Shown here piece by piece: positions 42,266-51,753 of a DNA stretch of 64,000 bases; within the stretch, counting starts at the first letter, position 1; each line of letters starts with the position of its first letter. Location: the NCBI RefSeq assembly GCF_002242685.1, contig NZ_NBIM01000001.1, positions 62,001 to 126,000 on the forward strand, in the 5' to 3' direction. A model generated the notes under the pieces. That model ran no database searches. It saw nothing but the letters and a program-made list of their open reading frames with translations, and was not told where the DNA came from. The position numbers and the translations under genes are program-made. This DNA comes from Oceanimonas doudoroffii (GTDB lineage Bacteria > Pseudomonadota > Gammaproteobacteria > Enterobacterales > Aeromonadaceae).

Positions 42266-44266
42266 ATGAGCAAGACATTTGAACTGGTGAGCGACTATCA
42301 GCCCGGCGGCGATCAGCCCACCGCCATCGCCCAGTTGCTGGACGGCATCGAGTCCGGGCTGGCGCACCAGACCCTGCTGGGGGTTACCGGCTCCGGCAAG
42401 ACCTTTACCATGGCCAACGTCATTGCCACCCTCAACCGGCCTACCATGGTGCTGGCGCCCAACAAGACCCTGGCGGCCCAGCTGTATGGCGAGATGAAGG
42501 AGTTCTTTCCGCACAACGCGGTGGAGTATTTCGTTTCCTATTACGACTACTACCAGCCCGAGGCCTATGTGCCCACCACCGACACCTTTATTGAAAAGGA
42601 CGCTTCCATCAACGATCACATCGAGCAGATGCGGTTGTCGGCCACCAAGGCGCTGATGGAGCGGCGGGATGTGATTATCGTGGCCTCGGTGTCGGCCATT
42701 TACGGCCTGGGCGATCCTCAGTCCTACCTGAGCATGATGCTGCATCTGCGCACCGGCGATGTGCTGGATCAGCGCGACATGCTGCGCCGGCTGGCGGAGC
42801 TGCAATACAGCCGCAACGACGCGGCTTTTCAGCGCGGCACCTTTCGCGTACGCGGGGAGGTGGTGGACATCTTTCCCGCCGAATCGGACGATCAGGCGGT
42901 GCGAGTGGAGCTGTTCGATGACGAGATCGAGCGCATCAGCCTGTTTGATCCGCTCACCGGCGCCGTGCTGCAGACGGTGGCCCGTTTTACCATCTACCCC
43001 AAGACCCACTATGTGACCCCGCGGGAGACCCTGCTGGAAGCCATAGAACACATTAAAAAAGAGCTGGTTGAGCGCAAGGCGCAGCTGCTCTCGGCCAACA
43101 AGCTGCTGGAAGAGCAGCGCATCAGTCAGCGTACCCAGTTTGACATCGAGATGATACAGGAGCTGGGTTACTGCTCCGGCATTGAAAACTACTCTCGCTA
43201 CCTGTCGGGCCGGGGGGAGGGCGAGCCGCCGCCCACCCTGTTTGACTATCTGCCCGGTGACGGCCTGCTGATCATCGACGAGTCCCACGTCACCGTGCCC
43301 CAGATTGGCGGCATGTATAAAGGCGACCGTTCTCGCAAGGAGACCCTGGTGGAATACGGCTTTCGCCTGCCCTCGGCGCTGGACAACCGGCCCCTGCGCT
43401 TTGAGGAGTTCGAGGCGCTGATGCCCCAGACGGTGTTTGTGTCGGCCACTCCCGGCCCCTATGAGCTCGACAAGTCCGGGAATGATATTGCCGAGCAGGT
43501 GGTGCGTCCGACCGGCCTGCTTGACCCTGTGCTTGAGGTGCGCCCGGTGGCGACTCAGGTGGACGATCTGCTCTCCGAAGCGAGGCTTCGAGTGGAGCAG
43601 GGCGAGCGAGTACTGGTGACCACCCTGACCAAGCGCATGGCGGAAGATCTCACCGAGTACCTGAACGAGCACGGGGTCAAGGTGCGCTACCTGCATTCCG
43701 ACATTGATACCGTGGAACGCATGGAGATCATTCGTGATCTGCGCCTGGGCGAGTTTGACGTGCTGGTGGGCATCAACCTGTTGCGGGAAGGCCTGGACAT
43801 GCCGGAAGTGTCGCTGGTGGCCATTCTCGATGCGGACAAGGAAGGCTTCCTGCGCTCCGAGCGTTCCCTGATCCAGACCATAGGCCGGGCCGCCCGCAAC
43901 CTGAACGGCAAGGCCATTCTCTATGCCGACCGCATTACCCGCTCCATGGCTGCCGCCATTGATGAAACCGAGCGGCGGCGGGCCAAGCAGCAGGCCTTTA
44001 ACGAAGAGCACGGCATTGTGCCCAAGGGCCTCAACAAGCGCATCACCGATGTGATGGATCTGGACGGCACCAAGCGGGTGGGGTCAAAACGGGCCAAGGA
44101 CAAAGCCCCGTTGCCGGAACACCTGCCCAGTGCCAGGGAGCTCAGCCACCAGATCGACGAGCTGGAGCAGCAAATGCTGGCCCACGCCCAGAACCTGGAG
44201 TTCGAGCAGGCCGCGGCGCTGCGGGATCGCATTCACCAGCTCAGGGAGCAGATGATTCGCAGCTGA
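42266..44266 (+). CDS. uvrB: excinuclease ABC subunit B
   Basis: A 666-residue UvrB, the damage-verifying helicase-like subunit of nucleotide excision repair. Walker A is [14 protein letters not shown], the DNA-gripping beta-hairpin begins [12 protein letters not shown], and later helicase motifs include [42 protein letters not shown] and QTIGRAARN. The C-terminal UVR coiled coil (about residues 625-660) that binds UvrC is intact. GAGGAGG precedes the ATG. No CTGT-N8-ACAG LexA box was seen in the 150 bases upstream, in contrast to E. coli. Confidence 0.97.
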   Translation: MSKTFELVSDYQPGGDQPTAIAQLLDGIESGLAHQTLLGVTGSGKTFTMANVIATLNRPTMVLAPNKTLAAQLYGEMKEFFPHNAVEYFVSYYDYYQPEAYVPTTDTFIEKDASINDHIEQMRLSATKALMERRDVIIVASVSAIYGLGDPQSYLSMMLHLRTGDVLDQRDMLRRLAELQYSRNDAAFQRGTFRVRGEVVDIFPAESDDQAVRVELFDDEIERISLFDPLTGAVLQTVARFTIYPKTHYVTPRETLLEAIEHIKKELVERKAQLLSANKLLEEQRISQRTQFDIEMIQELGYCSGIENYSRYLSGRGEGEPPPTLFDYLPGDGLLIIDESHVTVPQIGGMYKGDRSRKETLVEYGFRLPSALDNRPLRFEEFEALMPQTVFVSATPGPYELDKSGNDIAEQVVRPTGLLDPVLEVRPVATQVDDLLSEARLRVEQGERVLVTTLTKRMAEDLTEYLNEHGVKVRYLHSDIDTVERMEIIRDLRLGEFDVLVGINLLREGLDMPEVSLVAILDADKEGFLRSERSLIQTIGRAARNLNGKAILYADRITRSMAAAIDETERRRAKQQAFNEEHGIVPKGLNKRITDVMDLDGTKRVGSKRAKDKAPLPEHLPSARELSHQIDELEQQMLAHAQNLEFEQAAALRDRIHQLREQMIRS

Positions 44267-44353
44267 GGGCGATGAAAATGAACCAGGCTCAGGACAAGCT
44301 GTTTTTCCGCTCACGGCGCGGCCCCGAACTCCGATCCCGGGGGAGGGCCTGGG

Positions 44354-45154
44354 GTGCGTGAGCAAGGGCAGCTGGCATTCCGCTATCTGGGATTTCGGCG
44401 CTTTTTGCCGGATCCCGAGCTGGCCGGCTGGGTGGACTGCTTCTGGGCCATTGGCGAAGGTGCCGGCCTGCCTTACGGATCCTTTGAGACCACGTATCCG
44501 GACGGCGGCTGCAGCCTGACGGTGACCCTTGACGGCCCCCTGCGCGGCGCCCGCATCGAATTCAACCGGCGTACCGAGCGGCATCTGTTTCTGGCCGGGC
44601 ATCGCTGCATCAGCGCCCGGCTCAGGCCCGGCGCCCTGTTTCAGTTGTTTGGGGTGTCTCCCACCCTGTTGCCGGCGGGGGCGGTGGATGCCTGCCAGCT
44701 GTTGCCCAGCCCGGCGCAAGCCCGCTTGCGCCGGCTGCTGGTCGGGCTGGACGGCCTGGCGGTGGTGCCGGCCATTGCCAGGCTGGAAGGCTGGCTCGCG
44801 GAGGAGGCGGTGCACACCGGCGACGCCTCGCAGACTCGGCTGGCGTTGGCCATGTTACGGGAGCCGGACATGCGAGTGGGCCAGGTGGCCTGCCGGCTTG
44901 GCATCAGCAGCCGCACCCTGGAGCGACGGCTGCAGCAGCAGATAGGCCTGAGTCCGGCGTTTTACCAGCTTTGTGTGCGCATGCAGGCGGCCCGACTGCA
45001 ACTGGCCCGCCCAAAGGCTTCACTGGCACAGGTCGCGCTGTCTTGCGGTTATTACGATCAGGCCCACTTCACCCATGCCTTTCGCCGCTTTGTCGGCGGT
45101 ACCCCCGCCGAATACCGTAAACGCAAGTTGTCGCAAAACTACAAGGCACCCTGA
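44354..45154 (+). CDS. AraC-family transcriptional regulator
   Basis: A 266-residue regulator. The N-terminal part (DPELAGWVDCFWAIGEG ... YPDGGCSLTV ... ARLRPGALFQLFGVS) resembles the DUF6597 sensor domain. The C-terminal AraC HTH pair spans about residues 160-260: VGQVACRLGISSRTLERRLQQQIGLSPAFYQLCVRMQ and LAQVALSCGYYDQAHFTHAFRRFVGGTPAEYR. The GTG start has GGGAGG upstream. It precedes the thioredoxin-like gene by 50 bases on the same strand, so it may regulate or be cotranscribed with it. The inducer is unknown. Confidence 0.85.
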   Translation: MREQGQLAFRYLGFRRFLPDPELAGWVDCFWAIGEGAGLPYGSFETTYPDGGCSLTVTLDGPLRGARIEFNRRTERHLFLAGHRCISARLRPGALFQLFGVSPTLLPAGAVDACQLLPSPAQARLRRLLVGLDGLAVVPAIARLEGWLAEEAVHTGDASQTRLALAMLREPDMRVGQVACRLGISSRTLERRLQQQIGLSPAFYQLCVRMQAARLQLARPKASLAQVALSCGYYDQAHFTHAFRRFVGGTPAEYRKRKLSQNYKAP

Positions 45155-45204
45155 CGGCGTTCGTTCACACTTCACGGGAACCCATTGCCACCGAGGAGCC
45201 TTTT

Positions 45205-46131
45205 ATGATCATCCCCCTTGCGCGCCTGTGTCTGGCGTTTTGCCTGACCCTGTCCTTATCCGCCTGGAGCCAGGAGTCGCATTATCGCACCATTGAACTG
45301 ACCGATTTTGCCACCGGCACGCCAACCCGGCTGGCGGAGCTGGATCATGCCAAGCCGACCTATATCAAGTTCTGGGCCACCTGGTGTCAGCCCTGCATGC
45401 AGCAGATGCCCCACTTTCAGCTGCTGCAAGACACCTTTGGCGACCGCATTAATTTCGTGGCGGTGAACATCAACATCAATGAACGTTCGGGCCGGGTCAG
45501 CAGCGTGATCGACAGGTTCGGGCTGACCATGCCGGTATGGATGGATCAACGGGGCCAGCTGGCACTGGAGCTGGGGCTGGAAGGCACTCCCTATTCGGTA
45601 CTGATCAACCCCGCGGGGAAGATCGTCTACACCACCCATGAGTCCGATGCGATGCTCGACGGCGTGATGGCGCGGCTGGCCGACGGACAGTCGCTGTCTT
45701 CGGCCGGCACCGAGACGTTAGGCGAGAAGCAAAAGGCACGGCTGCTGGCGCCCTGGCAGCAGGGAGAACACCTGGTGTTTTTTAGCGCGACCTGGTGCGA
45801 CTGGTACCTGGAAGAAGCCAGGCCCGGCATGGCGCGACGCTGCAAGGACGTGCAGCAAGGGTTGAACGAGCTGGTGAAACAGTTGCCTGAAGAGCCCTGG
45901 CAGGGAGTGGTCAATCACCTGTGGACGGACGACAAGGCGCTGAGCGAGTTTGTGGAAAAATACCAAATGACGATACCGTTTCACATTGATCGTCATGGCG
46001 TGTTGTTTAACGAATTCGGCGTGCGCGACCTGCCGGTACTGCTGAAACTCAGAGACGGCAAGGTGATCGCCACCGTCACCGACTTTTCTTCGGTGGCGGC
46101 GGTCAGGGCACGTCTGGGCGAAGCGCGCTGA
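45205..46131 (+). CDS. secreted two-domain thioredoxin-like protein (TlpA type)
   Basis: A 308-residue exported protein with a signal peptide ending SAWSQ. The first thioredoxin-like domain (about residues 30-155) has the redox site FWATWCQPCMQQMPHFQ and the cis-proline segment EGTPYSVLINP. A second half (about 170-305) repeats the fold: VFFSATWCDWYLEEARPGMARRC, then VRDLPVLLKLRDGK with the cis-proline. In this copy CxxC is replaced by C-D-W-Y, so the domain is probably not a disulfide exchanger by the usual route; the nearby second Cys (ARRC) might substitute. It likely reduces or isomerises disulfides in the periplasm. The partner is unknown. Confidence 0.82.
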   Translation: MIIPLARLCLAFCLTLSLSAWSQESHYRTIELTDFATGTPTRLAELDHAKPTYIKFWATWCQPCMQQMPHFQLLQDTFGDRINFVAVNININERSGRVSSVIDRFGLTMPVWMDQRGQLALELGLEGTPYSVLINPAGKIVYTTHESDAMLDGVMARLADGQSLSSAGTETLGEKQKARLLAPWQQGEHLVFFSATWCDWYLEEARPGMARRCKDVQQGLNELVKQLPEEPWQGVVNHLWTDDKALSEFVEKYQMTIPFHIDRHGVLFNEFGVRDLPVLLKLRDGKVIATVTDFSSVAAVRARLGEAR

Positions 46132-46134
46132 ATG

Positions 46135-46153
46135 CGGGGGCCTTTGGCCCCCG
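46135..46153. terminator. hairpin between convergent genes
   Basis: CGGGGGCC pairs with GGCCCCCG across a TTT loop in the 31-base gap between the thioredoxin-like gene and creA. Only short T-stretches flank it. Confidence 0.6.
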
Positions 46154-46162
46154 TTGTGGCGT

Positions 46163-46630
46163 TCAGGGCCGGGAGGCGGCCTGATAGGCCTGGGTGCCCC
46201 ACAAGGGCACCGTCGACATGGAGTGTTTGTAGCTGCCGCTGGTCTCCTTGGTGCTGTAGGCGATATAGAGCAGACTCTGGCTGGTTTCGTCATAGATGCG
46301 GCGAATCTTCAGGCTCTTGAGAAAGATGCTCTTGGACTTCTTGAACACGATATCACCGCTTTTCGAGCGGTCGATGCCGGCTATCATGGCGGCGGTGATC
46401 TCGCCGGTCTGCCGGCAGCTGATCGACATGTCCGACGGATCGGCCAGATCCAGGTCTGCCACTATGTTGGACATATGGCAGGTGACGCCGGGCACTTCCG
46501 GATCGGTCAGCACCTCAATCTTGATGTCCTTGGTGGTAAACAGCCCCAGGGACACATCGCCCACCTCGTTATTGTCGCAGCCGGCCAGGCCGAGGGCGGC
46601 CAGCAGCAGGGTCATGCATGGGTATTTCAT
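46163..46630 (-). CDS. creA: CreA-family lipoprotein
   Basis: A 155-residue CreA-family protein of unknown function. It starts with a signal sequence and lipobox LGLAGC (Cys18), so it should be a lipoprotein. Family segments include VSLGLFTTKDIKIEVLTDPEVPGVTCHMS, ADPSDMSISCRQTG and IRRIYDETSQSLLYIAYSTK. Two further cysteines could form a disulfide. GAGGAA precedes the ATG. It lies 81 bases downstream of corA on the same strand and may be cotranscribed with it. Confidence 0.88.
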   Translation of the reverse strand: MKYPCMTLLLAALGLAGCDNNEVGDVSLGLFTTKDIKIEVLTDPEVPGVTCHMSNIVADLDLADPSDMSISCRQTGEITAAMIAGIDRSKSGDIVFKKSKSIFLKSLKIRRIYDETSQSLLYIAYSTKETSGSYKHSMSTVPLWGTQAYQAASRP

Positions 46631-46710
46631 GTCATTCCTCGTCGATCAGGTCACTATGGTGATAAGCCATGGCCGGCGCGTTGACCGGTTGCCGGCGCTT
46701 CATGATGCGG

Positions 46711-47658
46711 CTACAGCCAGCCTTTGCGCTTGAAGAAGTAATAGGTGCCGCAGGCGGACAACAACATCAGCACCAGCGACAGCGGGTAACCGTATTTCAG
46801 TGCCAGCTCCGGCATAAAGTTGAAGTTCATGCCGTAAATACTGGCGATCAGGGTGGGGGGCAGAAACACCACGGCGGCCACCGAGAAAATCTTGATCACC
46901 TTGCTCTGCTCCAGGCTGGTAAAGCCCATGGCTGCCTCCAGCTGAAAGTTGATCTTGTCGAACAGAAACTGGGTATGGGGCAGCAGCGACTCGATGTCGT
47001 AGAGCAGCTCGTCTATCCACTTGCGCTGCTCGTCGCTGGCCTGCTTGCGCAGGGTGCGGCGCATAAAGCGCAGCGCTCGGCGCGTATCGTACAGCGCCAG
47101 ACGCACATGACCGTTACCGTCTTCCTGATGCATCAGATTCGACATGGTCTGGCGCAGATCTTCCACCTGCAGCACTTCCTTGGCGGTTTCCTCCAGGGTC
47201 TTGTAGCCGTCTTCAATCAGATCCGAAATGTATTCGATCTTGAGCTGAAAAATTTCCAGCAGCAGGTCCGGGGCATCTTCCACCTCGAGCCGGTCCTGGC
47301 GCATATAGTGGCGCAGCAGCCGCATCAGGCCCAGATCGTCCTCCCGAAAACTTATCAGCATGTTGTTGCGCAGGGTAAACAGCACGTTGATGCCGTCGAT
47401 TTCCTTGCCCAGCCGCTGGGGAAACAGGGAGTGGATGTGCAGGCCGTCCTTGTCCCGGTAGAAACGGGCCGAGGCCTCGATGTCGTCCAGCTCATCCAGC
47501 TCGGGCACTTCTTCCACGAACAGCTGCTTCATCCAGCTTTGTTCCTGCTCGTCGGGTTTGAGAATGTCCAGCCACAGGGTGTTGGCGGGTAGCTTGTCGG
47601 TCAGGCTCAGGGGCTGAATTTCAAGGGATTTCCCGTTCAGGGTATAGGCTGTGATCAT
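46711..47658 (-). CDS. corA: CorA magnesium/cobalt transporter
   Basis: A 315-residue CorA. The long N-terminal cytoplasmic funnel is rich in acidic and helical segments; two C-terminal helices carry the pore signature YGMNFNFMPE, and a basic tail (FFKRKGWL) follows. CorA forms a pentamer that admits Mg2+, Co2+ and Ni2+. Length equals E. coli CorA (316). GGAG lies six bases before the ATG. A Mg2+-responsive leader could not be recognised in the 182-base upstream gap, which also carries the promoter of the divergent small protein gene. Confidence 0.95.
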   Translation of the reverse strand: MITAYTLNGKSLEIQPLSLTDKLPANTLWLDILKPDEQEQSWMKQLFVEEVPELDELDDIEASARFYRDKDGLHIHSLFPQRLGKEIDGINVLFTLRNNMLISFREDDLGLMRLLRHYMRQDRLEVEDAPDLLLEIFQLKIEYISDLIEDGYKTLEETAKEVLQVEDLRQTMSNLMHQEDGNGHVRLALYDTRRALRFMRRTLRKQASDEQRKWIDELLYDIESLLPHTQFLFDKINFQLEAAMGFTSLEQSKVIKIFSVAAVVFLPPTLIASIYGMNFNFMPELALKYGYPLSLVLMLLSACGTYYFFKRKGWL

Positions 47659-47770
47659 ACAGCGCTCCAGACAGTCGGCTTTGTTTGCACTATATAGAGG
47701 CGGGCCGGGCTTGTCAGGTATGCCGGCCCGGCCAAATGCCCGATTGCGGGCTTTTCCACCATAGACTCAA

Positions 47771-47799
47771 ATGACTTAAGTTGCCGCCGGGTTTATAAT
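47771..47799 (+). promoter_or_regulatory. sigma-70 promoter upstream of the small secreted protein gene
   Basis: ATGACT (47771-47776), 17 bases and a consensus TATAAT (47794-47799), about 42 bases before the start codon at 47841. Confidence 0.65.
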
Positions 47800-47840
47800 C
47801 AGCAAATCAGGTCAGGCGCCGCTATCGGGAGAAAAGAGTT

Positions 47841-48338
47841 GTGAAAGGAGTGTCTTTTGCGTTGCTCATGTTGCTTGCCACCCCCGCCTTTGGCGCCATG
47901 GAGCTGAAGGCCCGGCAAACCGTGGATGTGTATGGCTCCACGGCCCTGGAGCCCAGCCTGGCGGATGTGGATTACCGCATGTCGTGGCAGCTCAGTGGCG
48001 AGCAGGGGCAGGCGGGGTGCGCACCTGCCCGCGTGCTGGTGTCGCTGACCGCCACCGTGACCGAGCCGCTGGAATGGCCGCAAACCCCCGAATGGCAGAA
48101 CTACCGGCTGGCGCTGACCGCCTACGAGCGGCTGGTGCGCGAACGGGCACTGCTGGCCGCGGAATGGCTGGAGCGCTCGCTGTTTGAAATTGCGCCCCAG
48201 GCCGACTGCATGCAGTTGCACCGGGTGGCCGACAACGTGGGTTATCATCAGCTTGGCATTGCCCAGGACCTGCTTAAACACTTTCAGCGTGAGCAGGACT
48301 TCGGTCGTCAGCTCGGCCTGATTCGTCCGGCGGAATAA
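47841..48338 (+). CDS. small secreted protein, degenerate DUF922-like
   Basis: A 165-residue exported protein with signal peptide MKGVSFALLMLLATPAFGA. The mature part has VDVYGSTALEPSLAD, a conserved-looking tryptophan strand (MSWQL), two cysteines (CAPARV and DCMQL) and the LVSLTATVTEPLEWPQTPEWQNYRLALTAYERL stretch. This order resembles DUF922, predicted secreted Zn-peptidases, but the HExxH position reads RERALLAA, so metal and catalysis would be lost. The resemblance is judged by eye and is tentative. GTG start with GGAG nine bases upstream. It is divergent from corA. Confidence 0.6.
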   Translation: MKGVSFALLMLLATPAFGAMELKARQTVDVYGSTALEPSLADVDYRMSWQLSGEQGQAGCAPARVLVSLTATVTEPLEWPQTPEWQNYRLALTAYERLVRERALLAAEWLERSLFEIAPQADCMQLHRVADNVGYHQLGIAQDLLKHFQREQDFGRQLGLIRPAE

Positions 48339-48355
48339 CTTCCTCCTTCATGATG

Positions 48356-48383
48356 CTTCCAGCTTTTAGCTTCCAGCTTTAAG
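48356..48383. repeat. 14-bp tandem repeat at mnmC 3' end
   Basis: CTTCCAGCTTTTAG and CTTCCAGCTTTAAG stand head to tail with one mismatch. The second copy overlaps the mnmC stop codon. Function unknown; it looks like a simple replication-slippage repeat. Confidence 0.75.
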
Positions 48384-50364
48384 TTACCGGTTTTCCTTTC
48401 AGCAGTTTGCGCAGCCAGTGCCGGTTGGGATTGAGGGCGTCAAGCACCTCCCGGCCCAGGGGCAGGGGCTCGTCCTGGATCTGGGCGGCGAGCACTTCCG
48501 CCAGCAGCGGCGCCGAGCACATGCCCCGGGAGCCCAGCCCGGAGAGCACATACAGGCCCGCGTGATCCGCGGCCAGGGGAAAGGCCTGGCCGGCCCGTTT
48601 CGGCATGTCGGTGTAGTCGGCCAGCTGGGCGTCCTTGTCGGGAGCGGCACCGGCCAGGGGCAGGTGATCCCGGCAGGCGGCGCGAATGCCCACCCGGCCT
48701 TCTCCCGGAATGGCGTTTGGCTCACCCAGGGCGGGCAGGGTACGTTGCAGCTTGGCCAGGTTGTCGGCTTCGTCTGTTTCACGGTAATCAAGGCCGGCAT
48801 CGCGTCGGTCGTAGCTGGCGCCCACGCAATGCTGCCCTTGCCAGGCGGGAGTGAGGTAGCCTTCGTAGCACACCACAGTATTCAGTGCCGCCAGCACCGG
48901 TTGGGCTGGCAGATGGTTGACCTGGCCACGCACCGGATAGAGCGCCAGACCTTGGGTTTGCGCCAGGGTGGTCAGGGCGTGGCCATTGGCCAGCACCACA
49001 TTATCCGCACCGAATGTCTGCCCGTGCTCCGTCTGTACTTGCCATCCATCATGGATACGTTCAAGACCGGTAACCCTGGTATTAAAATGGCATGCAATAT
49101 CACCGGCTTCCGCCAGCAGGGCGGCGGTCAGCTCATGGGGGCAGACCCAGCCGCCAAGCGGATAGGCGACCCCCCTCCGGTTGGCCTCGATGCCGGTGGT
49201 TTCATTCACTTCCTCGGCAGACAAGGGCCGTACCAGCTCGGGCGGAAAGGCACCGGCGATCAGTTTGTCTATCTTGGCGGCGCTCTTGTCATCGTGGGCC
49301 AGCTGTACCACGCCACACCAGTCGTGGCCAAAGGGCTGGCGTCGAGCCAGGCGCTCAAGGGTGCGCCGGCCATACAAAAACGCCGGCAGATAAAACTGGC
49401 TCAGGGTGTCGTGATCACCGTTCAGCAGTGGATAGATGGCGCCCTGATGGTTGCCCGAGGCCCCCTGTGCCGAAGCACTTTCCCGTTCCAGCAGGGTGAC
49501 GTGGTGGCCGCGGCGGGTCAGTTGCCGGGCCAGGGCCGCCCCCGCCACGCCGGCGCCCACGATCAGGGTGCGCTGACCCAGGCCCGGACGGCGCCAGTAC
49601 CAGGGTGAAGGGCGGGGGGGCCGAGTGTCGCTGCGACGAAAACCGGCCAGCATTTCCCGTTTGCGGCCAAAGCCTTTGACCCGTTTGACCTCAAAGCCCG
49701 CGTCAATCAGCCCGCGGCGCACAAAACCCGCGGCGGTAAAGGTGGCCAGGGTGGCGCCGTTACGGGCCAGCCGGGCCAGCTGGGCAAACAGCTCGGGTGT
49801 CCACATTTCCGGGTTTTTACCCGGGGCAAAGCCGTCCAGATACCAGGCGTCGACCCGGCCGGCGAGCCCGGCGTCCATTTGCGGCAGCAGCTCGGCCACG
49901 TCCCCCAGCCACAAATCCAGGCATACATCTTCCGCGAGCCACAATCTGTGACAGCCATCAACCAGTACCGGATATTCAGCTAACAAATGTTCGCTTAAAA
50001 TGGTAAGCTCTGGCCATTGGCGCAGGGCTTGCTGCAGATCGTCACGGGAGAGGGGATATTTCTCCACGCTGATAAAGTGCAGCCGGCGTGTATTGCCCTG
50101 GGGGTGCTGGCGTTTATAGTCGGCAAAGGCTCGCCAGGTCGCCAAAAAATTCAGGCCGGTCCCGAAGCCGGTTTCGGCCACCACGAAGAGGTCGCGATCG
50201 TGCTCGGCAAACCGTTGTGGCAACCCGTTATGACCCAGAAACACGTAGCGGGTTTCGGCCAGACCGTTGTCATTGGAAAAATAGACATCGTCAAAGGCGG
50301 TGGCGACCGGGGTTCCCTGGTCATTCCAGTCGAGACGGGCTGTGGTAATAAAACGGTGAGACAC
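48379..50364 (-). CDS. mnmC: bifunctional tRNA mnm5s2U34 methyltransferase/FAD oxidoreductase
   Basis: A 661-residue MnmC that completes 5-methylaminomethyl-2-thiouridine at the wobble base of Glu, Lys and Gln tRNAs. The N-terminal methyltransferase (about 1-240) has VAETGFGTGLNFLATW, DVCLDLWLGDVAELLP and WYLDGFAPGKNPEMW. The C-terminal FAD domain (about 265-661) starts TLIVGAGVAGAALARQLTRRGHHVTLLERE and includes GLGSRGMCSAPLLAEVLAAQ. The start is GTG at 50364 after GGAG. It is divergent from fabB across 107 bases. All expected domains are complete. Confidence 0.96.
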   Translation of the reverse strand: MSHRFITTARLDWNDQGTPVATAFDDVYFSNDNGLAETRYVFLGHNGLPQRFAEHDRDLFVVAETGFGTGLNFLATWRAFADYKRQHPQGNTRRLHFISVEKYPLSRDDLQQALRQWPELTILSEHLLAEYPVLVDGCHRLWLAEDVCLDLWLGDVAELLPQMDAGLAGRVDAWYLDGFAPGKNPEMWTPELFAQLARLARNGATLATFTAAGFVRRGLIDAGFEVKRVKGFGRKREMLAGFRRSDTRPPRPSPWYWRRPGLGQRTLIVGAGVAGAALARQLTRRGHHVTLLERESASAQGASGNHQGAIYPLLNGDHDTLSQFYLPAFLYGRRTLERLARRQPFGHDWCGVVQLAHDDKSAAKIDKLIAGAFPPELVRPLSAEEVNETTGIEANRRGVAYPLGGWVCPHELTAALLAEAGDIACHFNTRVTGLERIHDGWQVQTEHGQTFGADNVVLANGHALTTLAQTQGLALYPVRGQVNHLPAQPVLAALNTVVCYEGYLTPAWQGQHCVGASYDRRDAGLDYRETDEADNLAKLQRTLPALGEPNAIPGEGRVGIRAACRDHLPLAGAAPDKDAQLADYTDMPKRAGQAFPLAADHAGLYVLSGLGSRGMCSAPLLAEVLAAQIQDEPLPLGREVLDALNPNRHWLRKLLKGKPVT

Positions 50365-50471
50365 TGAGCGCTCCGGGGCCGCAAAAAACGGTCATTTTAT
50401 GTGAAAGCTGACCAGTTTGACCATGCTTTGTGGTTAGAATTGGCACCAAATCGAAACAGTAGGAACGATAG

Positions 50472-51686
50472 ATGAGAAGAGCAGTCATTACCGGTATCGG
50501 TGTGGTCTCCAGCATTGGCAACAACAAGGAAGAAGTGCTTGAGTCCCTCAAGGCCGGCCGCTCCGGCATTTCCTTTTCCCAGCAGTTTGCCGATCATAAG
50601 CTGCGCAGCCAGGTATGGGGCGACATCAAGCTGAACCCGTCCGAACACATCGATCGTAAAGTGATGCGCTTTATGGGTGACGCGGCGGCGTTCGCCTATC
50701 TGTCCATGGAGCAGGCCATTGCCGACGCCGGTCTGGACGAATCCCAGGTGTCGAACGAACGCACCGGCCTGGTGACCGGCTCCGGCGGCGCCTCTTCCAA
50801 GAACCAGATTGAAGCCTGTGACATTCTGCGTGAAAAGGGTGTGCGTCGTGTGGGCCCCTACATGGTGCCGCGCACCATGTCGTCCACCACTTCCGCCTGT
50901 CTGGCCACGCCGTTCAAGATCAAGGGCATCAACTACACCATCAGCTCCGCCTGTGCCACTTCCGCGCACTGCATTGGCCATGCCCTGGAGCAGATCCAGC
51001 TGGGCAAGCAGGACATCGTGTTCGCCGGTGGCGGAGAAGAAGTGGACTGGACCCTGGCGCTGCAGTTTGACGCCATGGGCGCCTTGTCCAGCAAGTACAA
51101 CGACACCCCCGAGCAGGCATCCCGTACCTATGACGCCGGCCGTGACGGCTTCGTTATCTCCGGTGGCGGCGGTATCGTCGTGGTGGAAGAGCTGGAGCAC
51201 GCCCTGGCCCGCGGCGCCAAAATCTATGCCGAAATCACCGGCTATGGCGCCACTTCCGACGGCTACGACATGGTGGCTCCGTCCGGCGAAGGCGCGGTGC
51301 GCTGCATGCAGCAGGCCATGGCCACCGCTCCGGCACCGGTGCAGTATGTTAACACTCATGGCACCTCCACCCCGGTGGGTGATGTCAAGGAGCTGGAAGC
51401 CATTCACACCCTGTTTGGCGATAAGGCCCCCTATATCTCCGCCACCAAGGCCATGACCGGTCACGCCCTGGGCGCCGCCGGTGTGCACGAGGCGGTGTAC
51501 TCCCTGCTGATGCTGGAGCACGGTTTTATTGCCCCGAGCATCAACATCACCGAGCTGGACGAAAAAGCCAAGGGTCTGCCCATCGTCACCGAGTGTCAGG
51601 ACGCCGAGCTGGACACCGTGATGTCCAACAGCTTTGGCTTTGGCGGCACCAACGCCAGCCTGGTGTTCAGCAAGTACAAGGGCTGA
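50472..51686 (+). CDS. fabB: 3-oxoacyl-[acyl-carrier-protein] synthase I
   Basis: A 404-residue FabB, elongating acyl-ACP and needed for unsaturated fatty acids. The triad is Cys161 in [11 protein letters not shown], His in [11 protein letters not shown] and His in [12 protein letters not shown]. The leader [18 protein letters not shown] and the [11 protein letters not shown] end are typical. The promoter region (50365-50471) holds two direct GACCA elements near 50410-50422 that recall FadR half-sites, but they are not an inverted pair. A strong terminator follows. Confidence 0.96.
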   Translation: MRRAVITGIGVVSSIGNNKEEVLESLKAGRSGISFSQQFADHKLRSQVWGDIKLNPSEHIDRKVMRFMGDAAAFAYLSMEQAIADAGLDESQVSNERTGLVTGSGGASSKNQIEACDILREKGVRRVGPYMVPRTMSSTTSACLATPFKIKGINYTISSACATSAHCIGHALEQIQLGKQDIVFAGGGEEVDWTLALQFDAMGALSSKYNDTPEQASRTYDAGRDGFVISGGGGIVVVEELEHALARGAKIYAEITGYGATSDGYDMVAPSGEGAVRCMQQAMATAPAPVQYVNTHGTSTPVGDVKELEAIHTLFGDKAPYISATKAMTGHALGAAGVHEAVYSLLMLEHGFIAPSINITELDEKAKGLPIVTECQDAELDTVMSNSFGFGGTNASLVFSKYKG

Positions 51687-51701
51687 TACTCCAACGGTAT
51701 T

Positions 51702-51729
51702 AAAAAAAGCGCCTCAGGGCGCTTTTTTT
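51702..51729. terminator. bidirectional terminator between fabB and pgpB
   Basis: AAAAAAAGCGCC pairs with GGCGCTTTTTTT around a TCAG loop, with A and T runs within the stem. It serves both convergent genes. Confidence 0.95.
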
Positions 51730-51753
51730 ATAGGCGGTGCGGTTGCTATTTTC

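Noticed and set aside
50400..50471. FadR operator upstream of fabB
   Set aside because: Two GACCA elements are direct, not inverted, and do not form the expected palindrome.
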